Below, piece by piece: positions 34,667-43,129 of a DNA stretch of 64,000 nucleotides. The stretch is from DATIXJ01 sp035518715. Lineage in GTDB: Bacteria > Bacteroidota > Ignavibacteria > UBA10030 > SZUA-254. The stretch spans positions 1 to 64,000 of the forward strand of contig DATIXJ010000051.1 in assembly GCA_035518715.1 (NCBI GenBank). Direction: 5' to 3'. The notes beneath the pieces are model-generated. The model worked only from the letters and a program-made list of their open reading frames with translations, was not told the DNA's origin and ran no database searches. The translations under genes were made by a program, and so were the position numbers. How positions within the stretch are numbered: the stretch's first letter is position 1; every line of letters starts with the position of its first letter.

Positions 34667-35077
34667 TCAGAATTCTTCTTTATCGGTAACAAGATCGACG
34701 AATCGCTCCTGCGGTGAACTTCTTACGACAATCTCGTCGCGTGATATGTCGACCGTGAACCTGTTTTCGGCGTGATCGAGCTTTGTAATGACAACATCAT
34801 ATGTTCCGTTGAGTCCCGGAAAATCGTGTTCGAACATCGCGGGTCCCGAGTGCGGTATGGTTACCTGAGGTGCGCGCAGGCCCTGAATGTGGAATCCCAC
34901 CTTGTTGCCGTCGACCGATGGGGTCACGATAATCTCATACCGGAAACTCGAAAACTCATTGACCGTCCGGATTGCAGCGTGGGTGAGGTGTTTCTTCATC
35001 CGCTCGTCGTATCGCTGGATCAGGAGGAGCCGGTACTCGATCGGAAAGACCGGTTTAACCCGCCTTCCTTTCTTCAT
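34667..35077 (-). CDS. Conserved-looking hypothetical protein between hisS and lgt
   Basis: A 136-aa soluble-looking protein with no signal or TM segment. A basic N-terminus (MKKGRRVKPVFPIEYRLLLIQRY) is followed by beta-rich sequence (YEIIVTPSVDGNKVGFHIQGL, TYDVVITKL, FTVDISRDEIVV). I do not recognise it. Its start overlaps the last 4 nt of hisS (ATGA), so it is coupled to hisS translation. The codon use and coupling argue that it is a real gene. Confidence 0.7.
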   Translation of the reverse strand: MKKGRRVKPVFPIEYRLLLIQRYDERMKKHLTHAAIRTVNEFSSFRYEIIVTPSVDGNKVGFHIQGLRAPQVTIPHSGPAMFEHDFPGLNGTYDVVITKLDHAENRFTVDISRDEIVVRSSPQERFVDLVTDKEEF

Positions 35078-36339
35078 CTGTGCGCCTGCAACCGTTGCGC
35101 TTCTTCCAGGAGCCGTGCCTGCTCCACCGGAGTTTCGGATCCATCCTTCATCGATTTGATCATGAACTTCTGCTGGAGTATTTCATTATGTCCGGCAACG
35201 ATAACATACTGGGCAGACTGGCGGTCGGCTTCACGCATCTGTGACTTGAGACTGCGTCCGAGCAGATCCAGCTCACAGGAAATTTCCATCCGGCGTAATT
35301 CCATTGCGACGGAGAGCGCCCATCTTCTTCCCTCGTCATCTGCTGCCGCGAGGAAGAAGAGCGGCGACGGTTGCGGCATGTTCAAGAGCGACTGTTTTTC
35401 CATGGTCATCAGCAGACGCTCGATACCCGCTGCAAAACCCACCGAAGGTGTGTTCTTTCCGCCGAGCTCCTTGACCAGAAGATCATACCTGCCTCCGCCC
35501 GCGAGTGCATCCTGAGCTCCGAGATCGCGGCCAATAATCTCGAAGGCGGTCTTGGTATAATAGTCGAGTCCTCTCACGATCCTTCCGTCGACCTCGAACG
35601 GGATCTTCAGCGACGTCAGCGTCGCCTGAAGCTCACGGAAATGCAGGGAACACTCAGGGCACAGGTGGTCTTTCATGAGCGGCGCGTCGGCAGTCAGCGC
35701 GCGATCATCCTTATCCTTCGAATCGAGGATGCGAAGAGGATTGGATTCGAGCCGCAGCTGGCTTTCTTCGGAAAGCTGTGTGCGGATCCTCTCGAGATAG
35801 CTCTTGAGAAGCGCCTTGTAGGCGGGTCTGCACGATTCGCATCCGACAGAATTGATCTTCAGCGCAATATTTTCGATGCCGAGTGAGCGGTAAATCTCGA
35901 TGGCAAGAGCAATGATCTCTGCGTCGACAGCGGGGAGTTCTCCGCCGATGGCTTCGGCGCCGAACTGGTGGAACTGCCGGAGGCGACCTGCCTGAGGACG
36001 CTCCTGCCGGAACATCGGGGAGAGATAATAGACCTTGACGAGCGGTTGTTCGCCGAGGTTATGCTGGATGTATGCCCGGATAACCGAAGCAGTCATTTCC
36101 GGCTTCAGCGTCAGGCTTGTCTCACTCCGGTCGGGAAAGGTGTACATCTCCTTACCGACAATATCGGTGAGTTCGCCGATGCCGCGTGCAAACAGAGCAG
36201 TCTCCTCAAATACGGGTGTACGGATCTCCCGGTAGGTAAAGGTCTGCATCACCGAGCGGATCTTTTGTTCGACGAACTGCCACCGGTGACTCTCGCCGGG
36301 AAGGATGTCTTTGGTTCCCTTGATCGATCTGAATTTCAA
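35074..36339 (-). CDS. hisS: Histidyl-tRNA synthetase
   Basis: Attaches His to tRNA-His. A 421-aa class II synthetase with motif 1 in the N-terminal helix, motif 2 (FRQERPQAGRLRQFHQFG) near residue 112, the histidine-binding RGLDYYTKTAFE near 258 and motif 3 GFAAGIERL near 315; the C-terminal anticodon domain follows. The start MKFRSIKGTKDILPGE is the conserved beginning. Upstream lies an orphan PTS IIA protein separated by 65 nt. Confidence 0.97.
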   Translation of the reverse strand: MKFRSIKGTKDILPGESHRWQFVEQKIRSVMQTFTYREIRTPVFEETALFARGIGELTDIVGKEMYTFPDRSETSLTLKPEMTASVIRAYIQHNLGEQPLVKVYYLSPMFRQERPQAGRLRQFHQFGAEAIGGELPAVDAEIIALAIEIYRSLGIENIALKINSVGCESCRPAYKALLKSYLERIRTQLSEESQLRLESNPLRILDSKDKDDRALTADAPLMKDHLCPECSLHFRELQATLTSLKIPFEVDGRIVRGLDYYTKTAFEIIGRDLGAQDALAGGGRYDLLVKELGGKNTPSVGFAAGIERLLMTMEKQSLLNMPQPSPLFFLAAADDEGRRWALSVAMELRRMEISCELDLLGRSLKSQMREADRQSAQYVIVAGHNEILQQKFMIKSMKDGSETPVEQARLLEEAQRLQAHR

Positions 36340-36404
36340 TGGTACTCCATGTATGTTCCTAACCGGATGGAACGTGCGGAAAGATGCTTCAGGAAGTACA
36401 GCCG

Positions 36405-36875
36405 TTACATTTCGGAGTAGCTCGCCTCTTCCTGTTTGAACACCGAGATCACGTCTTGCGGATTTGCCGCTTCGAGGAGCTTCGTGCGGAAATCTTCCTT
36501 GTTCATGAGACGGGAGATCCGGCTGAGAAGTTTAATGTGCGGACCCACGAGGTTGTCTCTTCCCACCAGGAGGAAAACAAGCCGGACCGGCTTGTCATCG
36601 AGCGATTGATAGGGAATGGGAAGCGCGGTGACGCCGAATGCGGCAACAATATCGGACACAGCGTCTGTCTTCCCATGGGGAATTGCAAACCCGTTTCCAA
36701 CGCCGGTGGACATGATTTTCTCACGATCGAAAATTGCCGTGCGGACCTTCTCCTTGTCCAGGACTTTTGGAGACCGTGCAACCAGATCCACGAGCCCGTT
36801 GATAACGTCGTCTTTGGTCTCCCCGGGAAGATTTGTGGCAACGAGCTTTTCTTCGAGGATGTCACTGATCTTCAT
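36405..36875 (-). CDS. PTS EIIA protein, fructose/nitrogen (EIIA-2) type
   Basis: A 156-aa phosphoryl-carrier domain with the active histidine H67 in AIPHGKT and the conserved strand LVFLLVGRDN plus LLSRISRLM. It is a lone EIIA without EIIB, EIIC, HPr or enzyme I in the window, the situation of PtsN-like regulatory EIIA. The phosphoryl donor and the target therefore lie elsewhere. It has a good promoter at 36983-37011 and lies directly before hisS, which may be read through from it. Confidence 0.9.
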   Translation of the reverse strand: MKISDILEEKLVATNLPGETKDDVINGLVDLVARSPKVLDKEKVRTAIFDREKIMSTGVGNGFAIPHGKTDAVSDIVAAFGVTALPIPYQSLDDKPVRLVFLLVGRDNLVGPHIKLLSRISRLMNKEDFRTKLLEAANPQDVISVFKQEEASYSEM

Positions 36876-36982
36876 GCTTCAGCCGTTGTCCTCGGGTAAG
36901 GAAAATGGGTATGGCGTTGAGCCGTTTCCGTATGTTTCTGTATCCCGTACAAGGAAGTGGGAAATGTGACTGAACAGCACCC

Positions 36983-37011
36983 AATGTAAGAAAAAAACCA
37001 TTCCTCCGCAA
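36983..37011 (-). promoter_or_regulatory. Promoter of the PTS IIA-hisS-lgt gene run
   Basis: On the minus strand TTGCGG (37006-37011), 17 nt, TACATT (36983-36988). The predicted leader is about 100 nt. Confidence 0.6.
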
Positions 37012-37049
37012 CCATTTTTTTGATGGGAACCGGGAAAACCACGTACTTG

Positions 37050-38195
37050 CTACGATCGGAGCGCATGGGAAAGGTCATCGATGATATCGTCGACATCCTC
37101 GAGCCCAACGGAGATCCTGACCAGCCCGTCCGTAACGCCGATTGCGCGCCGGCGTGCGGGGGGAATGGAGGCATGCGTCATCGTTGCGGGATGCGATATG
37201 AGCGTCTCCACGCCGCCAAGGCTTTCCGCCAGGGCGCAAACACGGACCCGTTTGAGAAATCTCTTCGCTGCTGCGAGAGATCCGAGATCAAAGGAGATCA
37301 TTCCTCCGAAGTTCCTCATTTGCCGAGCGGCGAGCCGGTGCTGAGGATGGCTGCGCAGTCCCGGATAGTGAACGCTCCGAATCTTCGGCTGCCGGGCAAG
37401 CCACTGAGCGATGTGCATCGCGCTTTTCCCGTGCTGTTCCATGCGGACTGCCAGCGTCTTTGTTCCGCGGAGGCAGAGCCAGGCATCGAACGGACTGAGA
37501 ATTCCGCCGATGGCCTTCTGAAAGAACCGCAGTCGCTCGGTAATCGCTTTATTGTCTGTCACGATCATTCCACCCAGCATGTCGGAATGTCCGTTCAGAT
37601 ATTTCGTGAGACTGTGGACGACAAGGTCAAAGCCGTGCTCGAGAGGTCGTTGGAGATACGGTGTTGCAAAGGTGTTGTCCGCCACAGAGACCAGTTTATG
37701 TTTTCGCGCCAGCTCGGCGACGGCGGTTAAGTCGGTGATCTCCATCGTCGGGTTCGTCGGTGATTCGACCAAAATCATGCGCGACTGTTTCCGGATCGCC
37801 TTCCGGACGAGCCCGAGCTTTGTCGTATCGACAAATTCAAATTTCAATCCAAATTCTTCCCAGATCATTTTGCCGATCCTGTATGTGCCGCCATACACAT
37901 TGTGGGAAACAATGATATGACTTCCGGGAGGAAGGAGCCGGAAGATCGAGTCAATAGCCGCCATACCGGATCCAAATGCGAAGCCGTTTTTTCCGCCTTC
38001 GAGGGATGCAATATTCGCTTCGAGCGCATCGCGGGTGGGATTATTGACGCGCGAATATTCGTATCCTTTGTTTTTTCCGAGTTCCTGCTGAACGTACGTT
38101 GAGGTAAGATAGACCGGCGTCATGATGGCGCCGCTCAGCGGGTCGGGTTGTTGCCCTGCATGAATTGCTTTCGTGGCGAATCTCATACAAGCCAA
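37050..38195 (-). CDS. Cystathionine gamma-synthase/gamma-lyase (PLP, Cys/Met metabolism family)
   Basis: A 381-aa PLP enzyme. Features: SGAIMTPVYLTSTYV, YEYSRVNNPTRDALE, the phosphate-binding GFAFGSGMAA (70-80), D173 in VADNTFATPYLQRP and the Schiff-base K198 in HSLTKYLNGHSD. Sequence alone does not tell gamma-synthase (Met direction) from gamma-lyase (Cys direction). Its position directly after cystathionine beta-synthase (34 nt apart) favours reverse transsulfuration, homocysteine to cysteine. Confidence 0.9.
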   Translation of the reverse strand: MACMRFATKAIHAGQQPDPLSGAIMTPVYLTSTYVQQELGKNKGYEYSRVNNPTRDALEANIASLEGGKNGFAFGSGMAAIDSIFRLLPPGSHIIVSHNVYGGTYRIGKMIWEEFGLKFEFVDTTKLGLVRKAIRKQSRMILVESPTNPTMEITDLTAVAELARKHKLVSVADNTFATPYLQRPLEHGFDLVVHSLTKYLNGHSDMLGGMIVTDNKAITERLRFFQKAIGGILSPFDAWLCLRGTKTLAVRMEQHGKSAMHIAQWLARQPKIRSVHYPGLRSHPQHRLAARQMRNFGGMISFDLGSLAAAKRFLKRVRVCALAESLGGVETLISHPATMTHASIPPARRRAIGVTDGLVRISVGLEDVDDIIDDLSHALRS

Positions 38196-38229
38196 ATACG
38201 GAAATAATCTGTGAATGTATCTTTGAATA

Positions 38230-39618
38230 CTACCGCGCCATATACTCGATCACGTCGTACCGGGTGAGAATGCCGATGAGCTTATGGTCTTCTTCAACGA
38301 GCACGGCGGAATCTTTCTTTTTCAGGAAGTCGATCGCATGTTCTACCGGGGATGCGGCGCCAAGGACCGGGAATGGTGGTTCCATGACCGAGGTGACGGG
38401 TGCATCGAGCCGCGTTTTCTCTTCCAGGACCGCCGACATCAGATCGTTGTCGATGACCGTCCCGATCGGTTTCCCCTTGTCGATGACGGGAAGCTGCGAG
38501 ATATCGTTCTCTTTGAAGAGATCGAGCGCACGCTGGACCGTTGTTGTTGGATCGATGGCGATCAGTTGCTGAACGTTCTTTGCTTTTGATTGAAGGACAT
38601 ACCGGAGCGTGATGCGGTCAGGAATCAGGAAGCCGTTTTCGCGCATCCAGTCGTCATTGAAAATTTTCGTCAGATATCGTTCCCCCGTATCGGGGAGGAG
38701 GATGACCATGACGTCGTTGTCTTTCATCCGGTCTGCATACTTCAAGGCACCTGCAACAGCGGTTCCGCTCGATCCTCCGACGAAAATTCCTTCCTCTCGT
38801 GTCAACCGCCGGGCCATGAGGAACGATTCTTTATCATTCACCTCAACCATATCGTCGATGAATTCGAAGTTCAGCGTTCCGGGCAGCCAATCCTGCCCGA
38901 TTCCCTCAACCTTGTACGTTTTCAGGAGAGGGGAGAATTTCTTCGTGTAAAAATATTCCCGGAGGATGGATCCTTTCGGGTCGATGCCGACGACCCTGAC
39001 CTGCGGGTTCTTTTCCTTCAGAAATTTTCCAGTTCCGGAAATAGTCCCGCCCGTTCCAACGCCGCAAACGAAGTAATCAATCTGACCGCCGGTCTGTTCC
39101 CAGATTTCCGGGCCGGTATGTTTGTAATGAGCTTCAGGATTTTTCGGGTTGAAATACTGATTGGCGAGTATGGAATTTGGCGTTTCGCGGACAATGCGTT
39201 TTGCAACTTCGGTATAGCTCTCCGGCGAATCGTGCGAAACCGCAGTCGGCGTTACGATTACCTCTGCCCCGAAAGCCCGGAGGAGCCGGATCTTCTCGAT
39301 GCTCATCTTGTCCGGCATCGTGAATATCGTCTTGTATCCCTTGATGGCCGCAGCAATGGCGAGCCCCATCCCGGTATTCCCGGACGTTGCTTCCACAATT
39401 GTTCCGCCCGGCCGGAGTCTTCCTTCCCGTTCGGCTTCCTCGACGATTTCGATGCCGATCCTGTCCTTCACCGAACTTCCCGGATTAAAACTCTCCACTT
39501 TTACGTAATAGTGACCTTTGAATCCCCGCGTCACCTTGTTCAGCTGTACCAGGGGTGTGTTCCCCATCGTTCCGAGAATGTTTTCGTGAAACTTTATCTT
39601 TTTGATATCTTTGAGCAT
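38230..39618 (-). CDS. cbs: Cystathionine beta-synthase with two C-terminal CBS domains
   Basis: Condenses homocysteine with serine to cystathionine. A 462-aa protein started at ATG 39618 (MLKDIKKIKFHENILGTMGNTPLVQL), preceded by GAGGA, a good ribosome site; the longer frame to 39660 adds an unconserved tail. The PLP domain has SSVKDRIG (Schiff-base Lys near 45), TSGNTGMG, and GTGGTISGTGK. Residues about 345-462 hold two CBS domains ending in LIGILTRYDVIEYM, as in regulated CBS. The companion gene makes or splits cystathionine. A cysteine synthase reading is less likely because of the tail. Confidence 0.9.
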   Translation of the reverse strand: MLKDIKKIKFHENILGTMGNTPLVQLNKVTRGFKGHYYVKVESFNPGSSVKDRIGIEIVEEAEREGRLRPGGTIVEATSGNTGMGLAIAAAIKGYKTIFTMPDKMSIEKIRLLRAFGAEVIVTPTAVSHDSPESYTEVAKRIVRETPNSILANQYFNPKNPEAHYKHTGPEIWEQTGGQIDYFVCGVGTGGTISGTGKFLKEKNPQVRVVGIDPKGSILREYFYTKKFSPLLKTYKVEGIGQDWLPGTLNFEFIDDMVEVNDKESFLMARRLTREEGIFVGGSSGTAVAGALKYADRMKDNDVMVILLPDTGERYLTKIFNDDWMRENGFLIPDRITLRYVLQSKAKNVQQLIAIDPTTTVQRALDLFKENDISQLPVIDKGKPIGTVIDNDLMSAVLEEKTRLDAPVTSVMEPPFPVLGAASPVEHAIDFLKKKDSAVLVEEDHKLIGILTRYDVIEYMAR

Positions 39619-39656
39619 ATCTTCCTCGATCGGTGGTCTGCAGGTGGCGTGATTTC

Positions 39657-40412
39657 TCACCTGCTTCTTTTGTTCATGAGACTTGCGGCGAATCCCGCGC
39701 CGAATCCGTTATCGATGTTGACAACCGTTATTCCGCTTGCACAGGAGTTCAGCATCGCAAGCAGTGCCGCAACACCCTGAAAACTCGCACCATACCCTAT
39801 GGAAGTCGGGACGGCAATCACCGGCACGTCGACAAGACCTCCGACGACGCTTGGGAGAGCTCCTTCCATTCCCGCAACGACAATAATCACCGCGGCGTTC
39901 ATCAGCTTGTCGCTTTGTGACAATAACCGGTGGAGGCCCGCAACCCCGACATCATATAATCGCTCCACAGGACTCCCGAACATCATTGCCGTGATCGCAG
40001 CTTCTTCCGCCACGGGAATATCGGAAGTGCCGGCAGTGACGACAAGAACCATATCCCGCCGTCTGTCCGGAGATTTCGGCTCGTTCGCGGTGATTGTTCG
40101 TCCGTCAGGATGGTAGTGAGCGGCGCGGACAGTTTTGTGGACTGCAGCGAACTGTGCAGAGGTGGCACGTGTCGCCAGAAGCGGCTGCTTCCGCCTTGCA
40201 ATGCGCCCCGCAATGGACGCAACCTGCTGGGCTGTCTTGCCCTCGCAAAGGATGACTTCCGGAAATCCCTGCCGGAGCTCGCGATGGTGATCGATCGTAG
40301 CGAACCCGAGCGGCTCGGGCGTGAGGGAAGAGAGATGTTTCATCACCACATCCGTTCCAATCCTTCCGCGTTTGTAATCGTTGAGAAGTTTCCTGAGCGT
40401 GTCTTTGGTCAT
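39657..40412 (-). CDS. larB: Nickel-pincer cofactor biosynthesis protein LarB
   Basis: LarB carboxylates nicotinic acid adenine dinucleotide as the first step toward the nickel-pincer cofactor of lactate racemase-type enzymes. The 251-aa protein, started at ATG 40412 (MTKDTLRKLLND), has a small N-terminal helical region and a PurE-like C-terminal domain with VVTAGTSDIPVAEEAA, DVGVAGLHRL, VVAGMEGALPSVVGGL, TSIGYGASF, and a final NIDNGFGAGF. No larA, larC or larE is in this window. The promoter at 40455-40483 ends transcription near 40448, excluding the longer ORF start at 40550. cbs follows after 38 nt. Confidence 0.88.
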   Translation of the reverse strand: MTKDTLRKLLNDYKRGRIGTDVVMKHLSSLTPEPLGFATIDHHRELRQGFPEVILCEGKTAQQVASIAGRIARRKQPLLATRATSAQFAAVHKTVRAAHYHPDGRTITANEPKSPDRRRDMVLVVTAGTSDIPVAEEAAITAMMFGSPVERLYDVGVAGLHRLLSQSDKLMNAAVIIVVAGMEGALPSVVGGLVDVPVIAVPTSIGYGASFQGVAALLAMLNSCASGITVVNIDNGFGAGFAASLMNKRSR

Positions 40413-40454
40413 GTGATGAAGTGAATGGCCCCGTCGCGAGATTTGTGCGCTGAA

Positions 40455-40483
40455 AATATACTTGTTTTTGTGTCGAGAAACAA
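40455..40483 (-). promoter_or_regulatory. Promoter of the larB-cbs-cystathionine lyase operon
   Basis: On the minus strand TTGTTT (40478-40483), 17 nt, TATATT (40455-40460); predicted leader about 36 nt. Confidence 0.63.
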
Positions 40484-40517
40484 GAGAACGTACGGCACTC
40501 CGGCAGGCGAAAATGCC

Positions 40518-40546
40518 TTGTATGTTAGACCGTTTTTTACTATTTT
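40518..40546 (+). promoter_or_regulatory. Promoter of the plsY-transketolase run
   Basis: TTGTAT (40518-40523), 17 nt, TATTTT (40541-40546). Predicted leader about 27 nt to the TTG start at 40580. It is divergent to the larB promoter, with 34 nt between their -35 hexamers. Confidence 0.55.
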
Positions 40547-40579
40547 TCAATCATAAATCGAACTTCATCAGAGCCACAA

Positions 40580-41215
40580 TTGTTACCTATATTCCTGTCC
40601 ATTATCACCGGATATCTCTTCGGGTCAATTCCAACGGCATATCTTCTTGTTCACTGGAAGCATCGTTCCGATATTCGGAAGCAGGGAAGCGGCAATGTGG
40701 GAGCACTCAATACCTTTGAATCAACCGGATCAAAACCTCTCGCGGCTGCAGTTCTGATCATCGATTTTATCAAGGGTCTTTGCGCGGTAATCCTCACCTA
40801 TCATGTGATTGACAGTTCATTCTGGATACTGGGATTAACCGGTATGTGCGCCGTTCTCGGGCATAACTACTCGGTCTGGATCGGATTCAACGGTGGCAGG
40901 GGGCTTGCCACCGCCGCCGGGGTTTTACTTCCTCTCAGCTGGAGTCTGATCGCGCTCTGGGGAATCCTCTGGCTCGCCGCGAAGAAAATTTTCCGGAATA
41001 TCCATATTGCGAATGCCGTTGCAACGGTTGTCGGACCTGCAGTGGTCTGGCTTTGGCCTTCGCCCTGGTCTTCACCCATCCTTTCCCTGGGGACGGGAAA
41101 ACGCAACGTGGCACCTGTTTTCACCTCCATTTGCATCATCGTCATTACGCGTCACCTCGAACCGCTGATCGAGCTTTGGCAATCCTCACATCACTCCATA
41201 CCTCACGATGTCTGA
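40580..41215 (+). CDS. plsY: Acyl-phosphate:glycerol-3-phosphate acyltransferase PlsY
   Basis: Transfers the acyl group from acyl-phosphate to glycerol 3-phosphate, first step of phospholipid synthesis. 211 aa with five to six TM helices; the family motifs are GSIPTAYLLVHWKHR, KQGSGNVGALNTF, LGHNYSVWIGFNGGRGLATAAG. TTG start. It overlaps the next gene by 8 nt (ATG 41208, stop at 41213-41215). Confidence 0.95.
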   Translation: MLPIFLSIITGYLFGSIPTAYLLVHWKHRSDIRKQGSGNVGALNTFESTGSKPLAAAVLIIDFIKGLCAVILTYHVIDSSFWILGLTGMCAVLGHNYSVWIGFNGGRGLATAAGVLLPLSWSLIALWGILWLAAKKIFRNIHIANAVATVVGPAVVWLWPSPWSSPILSLGTGKRNVAPVFTSICIIVITRHLEPLIELWQSSHHSIPHDV

Positions 41216-42107
41216 ATCACGCATGAATATTTCTGATCTCCAGGAAATGGCGCGCCAGATCCGCCGCGACGTTATCAAGATGCTCCTGATCTCCAAGTCA
41301 GGACATTCGGGAGGTCCGCTGGGACTCGCCGATGTTTTTGCCGCACTCTATTTCCAGATCCTGAATATCGATCCCAAAAATCCGAAAATGGATTCACGGG
41401 ATTATTTCTTCCTCTCTGCAGGTCATCTCTGCCCTGTGTGGTATGCAACACTCGCCCGGCGCGGGTATATTCCGCTTGGCGAGCTGACCACGCTCAGGAA
41501 GATCAATGGACGCCTGCAAGGTCATCCGGCCCCGGCACATACACACGGCGTCCCGGGTGTGGAAATCGCTTCCGGTGCCCTCGGACAGGGTCTCTCCGTC
41601 GCTGTCGGCTGTGCTCTCGGGCTCCGTCTTGATAAGAAGCCGAACCGTGTTTTTGCGCTCATGGGTGACGGAGAACTGGATGAAGGTCAGATCTGGGAAG
41701 CGATGATGACCGCGGGCCATCATAAGCTCGACAGTATTATCGGCATCGTCGACCGCAACCACTGTCAGATCGACAATCGTACGGAGCGAGTGATGGAGAT
41801 CGAGCCCCTCGCCGATAAGTGGGAATCGTTCGGATGGCATGTGCTCGAATGCAACGGCAATGACATCGAACAGTTCGTCCGCACGGTGAATCAGGCAACT
41901 GAACTCAAAGGGAAACCGAAGGTCATTCTGGCACACACGCTCATGGGAAAAGACGTGTCGTTTATGGAGGACGACTATAAATGGCACGGCGTTCCGCCGA
42001 ATGATGAGCAGGGCAAGCAGGCACTCGGTGAGTTGAAGCCGACGAAGTTCGGGGATTTTATCGAGTTCGATTGGGAACGGGTCCCGGTAGAAGTCGGTGC
42101 AAAATAA
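41208..42107 (+). CDS. Transketolase, N-terminal (thiamine-diphosphate) subunit
   Basis: Split transketolase of the pentose phosphate pathway; this chain carries the ThDP-binding half. 299 aa with SGHSGGPLGLADVFAALYF, HPAPAHTHGVPGVE, GALGQGLSVAVG, and the ThDP motif GDGELDEGQIWEA (D-G near 150, ending IGIVDRNHCQID). The second half is in the following gene. Such split pairs are common in archaea and some bacteria. Confidence 0.94.
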   Translation: MSESRMNISDLQEMARQIRRDVIKMLLISKSGHSGGPLGLADVFAALYFQILNIDPKNPKMDSRDYFFLSAGHLCPVWYATLARRGYIPLGELTTLRKINGRLQGHPAPAHTHGVPGVEIASGALGQGLSVAVGCALGLRLDKKPNRVFALMGDGELDEGQIWEAMMTAGHHKLDSIIGIVDRNHCQIDNRTERVMEIEPLADKWESFGWHVLECNGNDIEQFVRTVNQATELKGKPKVILAHTLMGKDVSFMEDDYKWHGVPPNDEQGKQALGELKPTKFGDFIEFDWERVPVEVGAK

Positions 42108-42146
42108 CCAGGATTGAGAGTGAACAGGTAAACAACCATTGAATGT

Positions 42147-43106
42147 ATGGCGAAATTTCAATCATCAGATTTGAAGGCAACGCGTCTCGGTTTCGGCGAA
42201 GCACTCGTCGAACTGGGTACTGAGAATCCCAACGTCGTTGTTCTGGGCGGCGATGTGACGGGATCGGTGCGCACCGATCTCTTCCGGAACGCGTTTCCGG
42301 ACAGATTTTTTTCCGTGGGCATCGCGGAACAGGACATGATGGGAACGGCGGCAGGACTTGTCGTAGCGGGAAAGATTCCATTCGCATCGACATACGGTGA
42401 GTTTGCCACCGGCAGGCCCTTCGACCAGATCCGCCAGTCGATAGCGTACAGCCAGCTTCCCGTGAAGATCTGCGCCTCTCACTGCGGAATTACCGTCGGT
42501 CCCGACGGTGCCACACACCAGTCACTCGAAGATCTTGCCATCATGCGAGTGCTTCCGCACATGACCGTTGCCACGCCGTGCGATTACCATCAGGCGAAAA
42601 AAATGGTGAAGTCTTCCGTGCAGTGGAATCGTCCGATCTATATCCGGTTCTTCCGCGACAATACGCCGGTTTTCACCGATCCGAACGCCCCGTTTCAGCT
42701 CGGCAAAGCCGACACGCTCATCGACGGCAAGGATGTCACCGTGTTTGCTGCCGGGCTTCAGGTCTGGGAAGCAATCCTCGCAGAAGAAATTCTTGCGAAG
42801 GAGGGAATCAGCGTCCGTGTGATCAACATGCACACGATCAAGCCGCTCGACGCTGAAGCGGTGATGAACGCGGCGAAAGAGACCGGCGCAATCGTGACCG
42901 CGGAAGATCATCAGAAACATGCGGGACTCGGGGGCGCGGTTGCCGAGCTGCTTGCCCAGACACTTCCGACACCGCAGGAGTTTGTCGCGGTGAACGATAC
43001 CTTTGGCGAATCCGGAAAGGGCGAGGAGCTGATGATCAAATACCATATCGGGAAAGACGCCATCATCAAAGGAGTCAGGAGTGTCCTGAAGCGTAAGAAG
43101 AAATAA
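42147..43106 (+). CDS. Transketolase, C-terminal subunit
   Basis: Pyrimidine-binding and C-terminal half: 319 aa with VVLGGDVTGS near 35, FFSVGIAEQDMMGTAAGL (the Glu that activates ThDP in AEQD), ASHCGITVGPDGATHQSLEDLA and a C-terminal domain with ITAEDHQKHAGLGG-like VTAEDHQKHAGLGGAVAE. It lies 39 nt after the first subunit and should form a heterotetramer with it. Confidence 0.94.
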   Translation: MAKFQSSDLKATRLGFGEALVELGTENPNVVVLGGDVTGSVRTDLFRNAFPDRFFSVGIAEQDMMGTAAGLVVAGKIPFASTYGEFATGRPFDQIRQSIAYSQLPVKICASHCGITVGPDGATHQSLEDLAIMRVLPHMTVATPCDYHQAKKMVKSSVQWNRPIYIRFFRDNTPVFTDPNAPFQLGKADTLIDGKDVTVFAAGLQVWEAILAEEILAKEGISVRVINMHTIKPLDAEAVMNAAKETGAIVTAEDHQKHAGLGGAVAELLAQTLPTPQEFVAVNDTFGESGKGEELMIKYHIGKDAIIKGVRSVLKRKKK

Positions 43107-43129
43107 GCTACTATCTTGAAAGGCCGAGT

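Noticed and set aside
38590..39780. A long plus-strand frame opposite cystathionine beta-synthase
   Set aside because: Shadow of a real gene with full PLP motifs; no start context.
40413..40550. Longer LarB starting at 40550
   Set aside because: The promoter -10 at 40455-40460 would lie inside it, and the extra residues do not resemble LarB.
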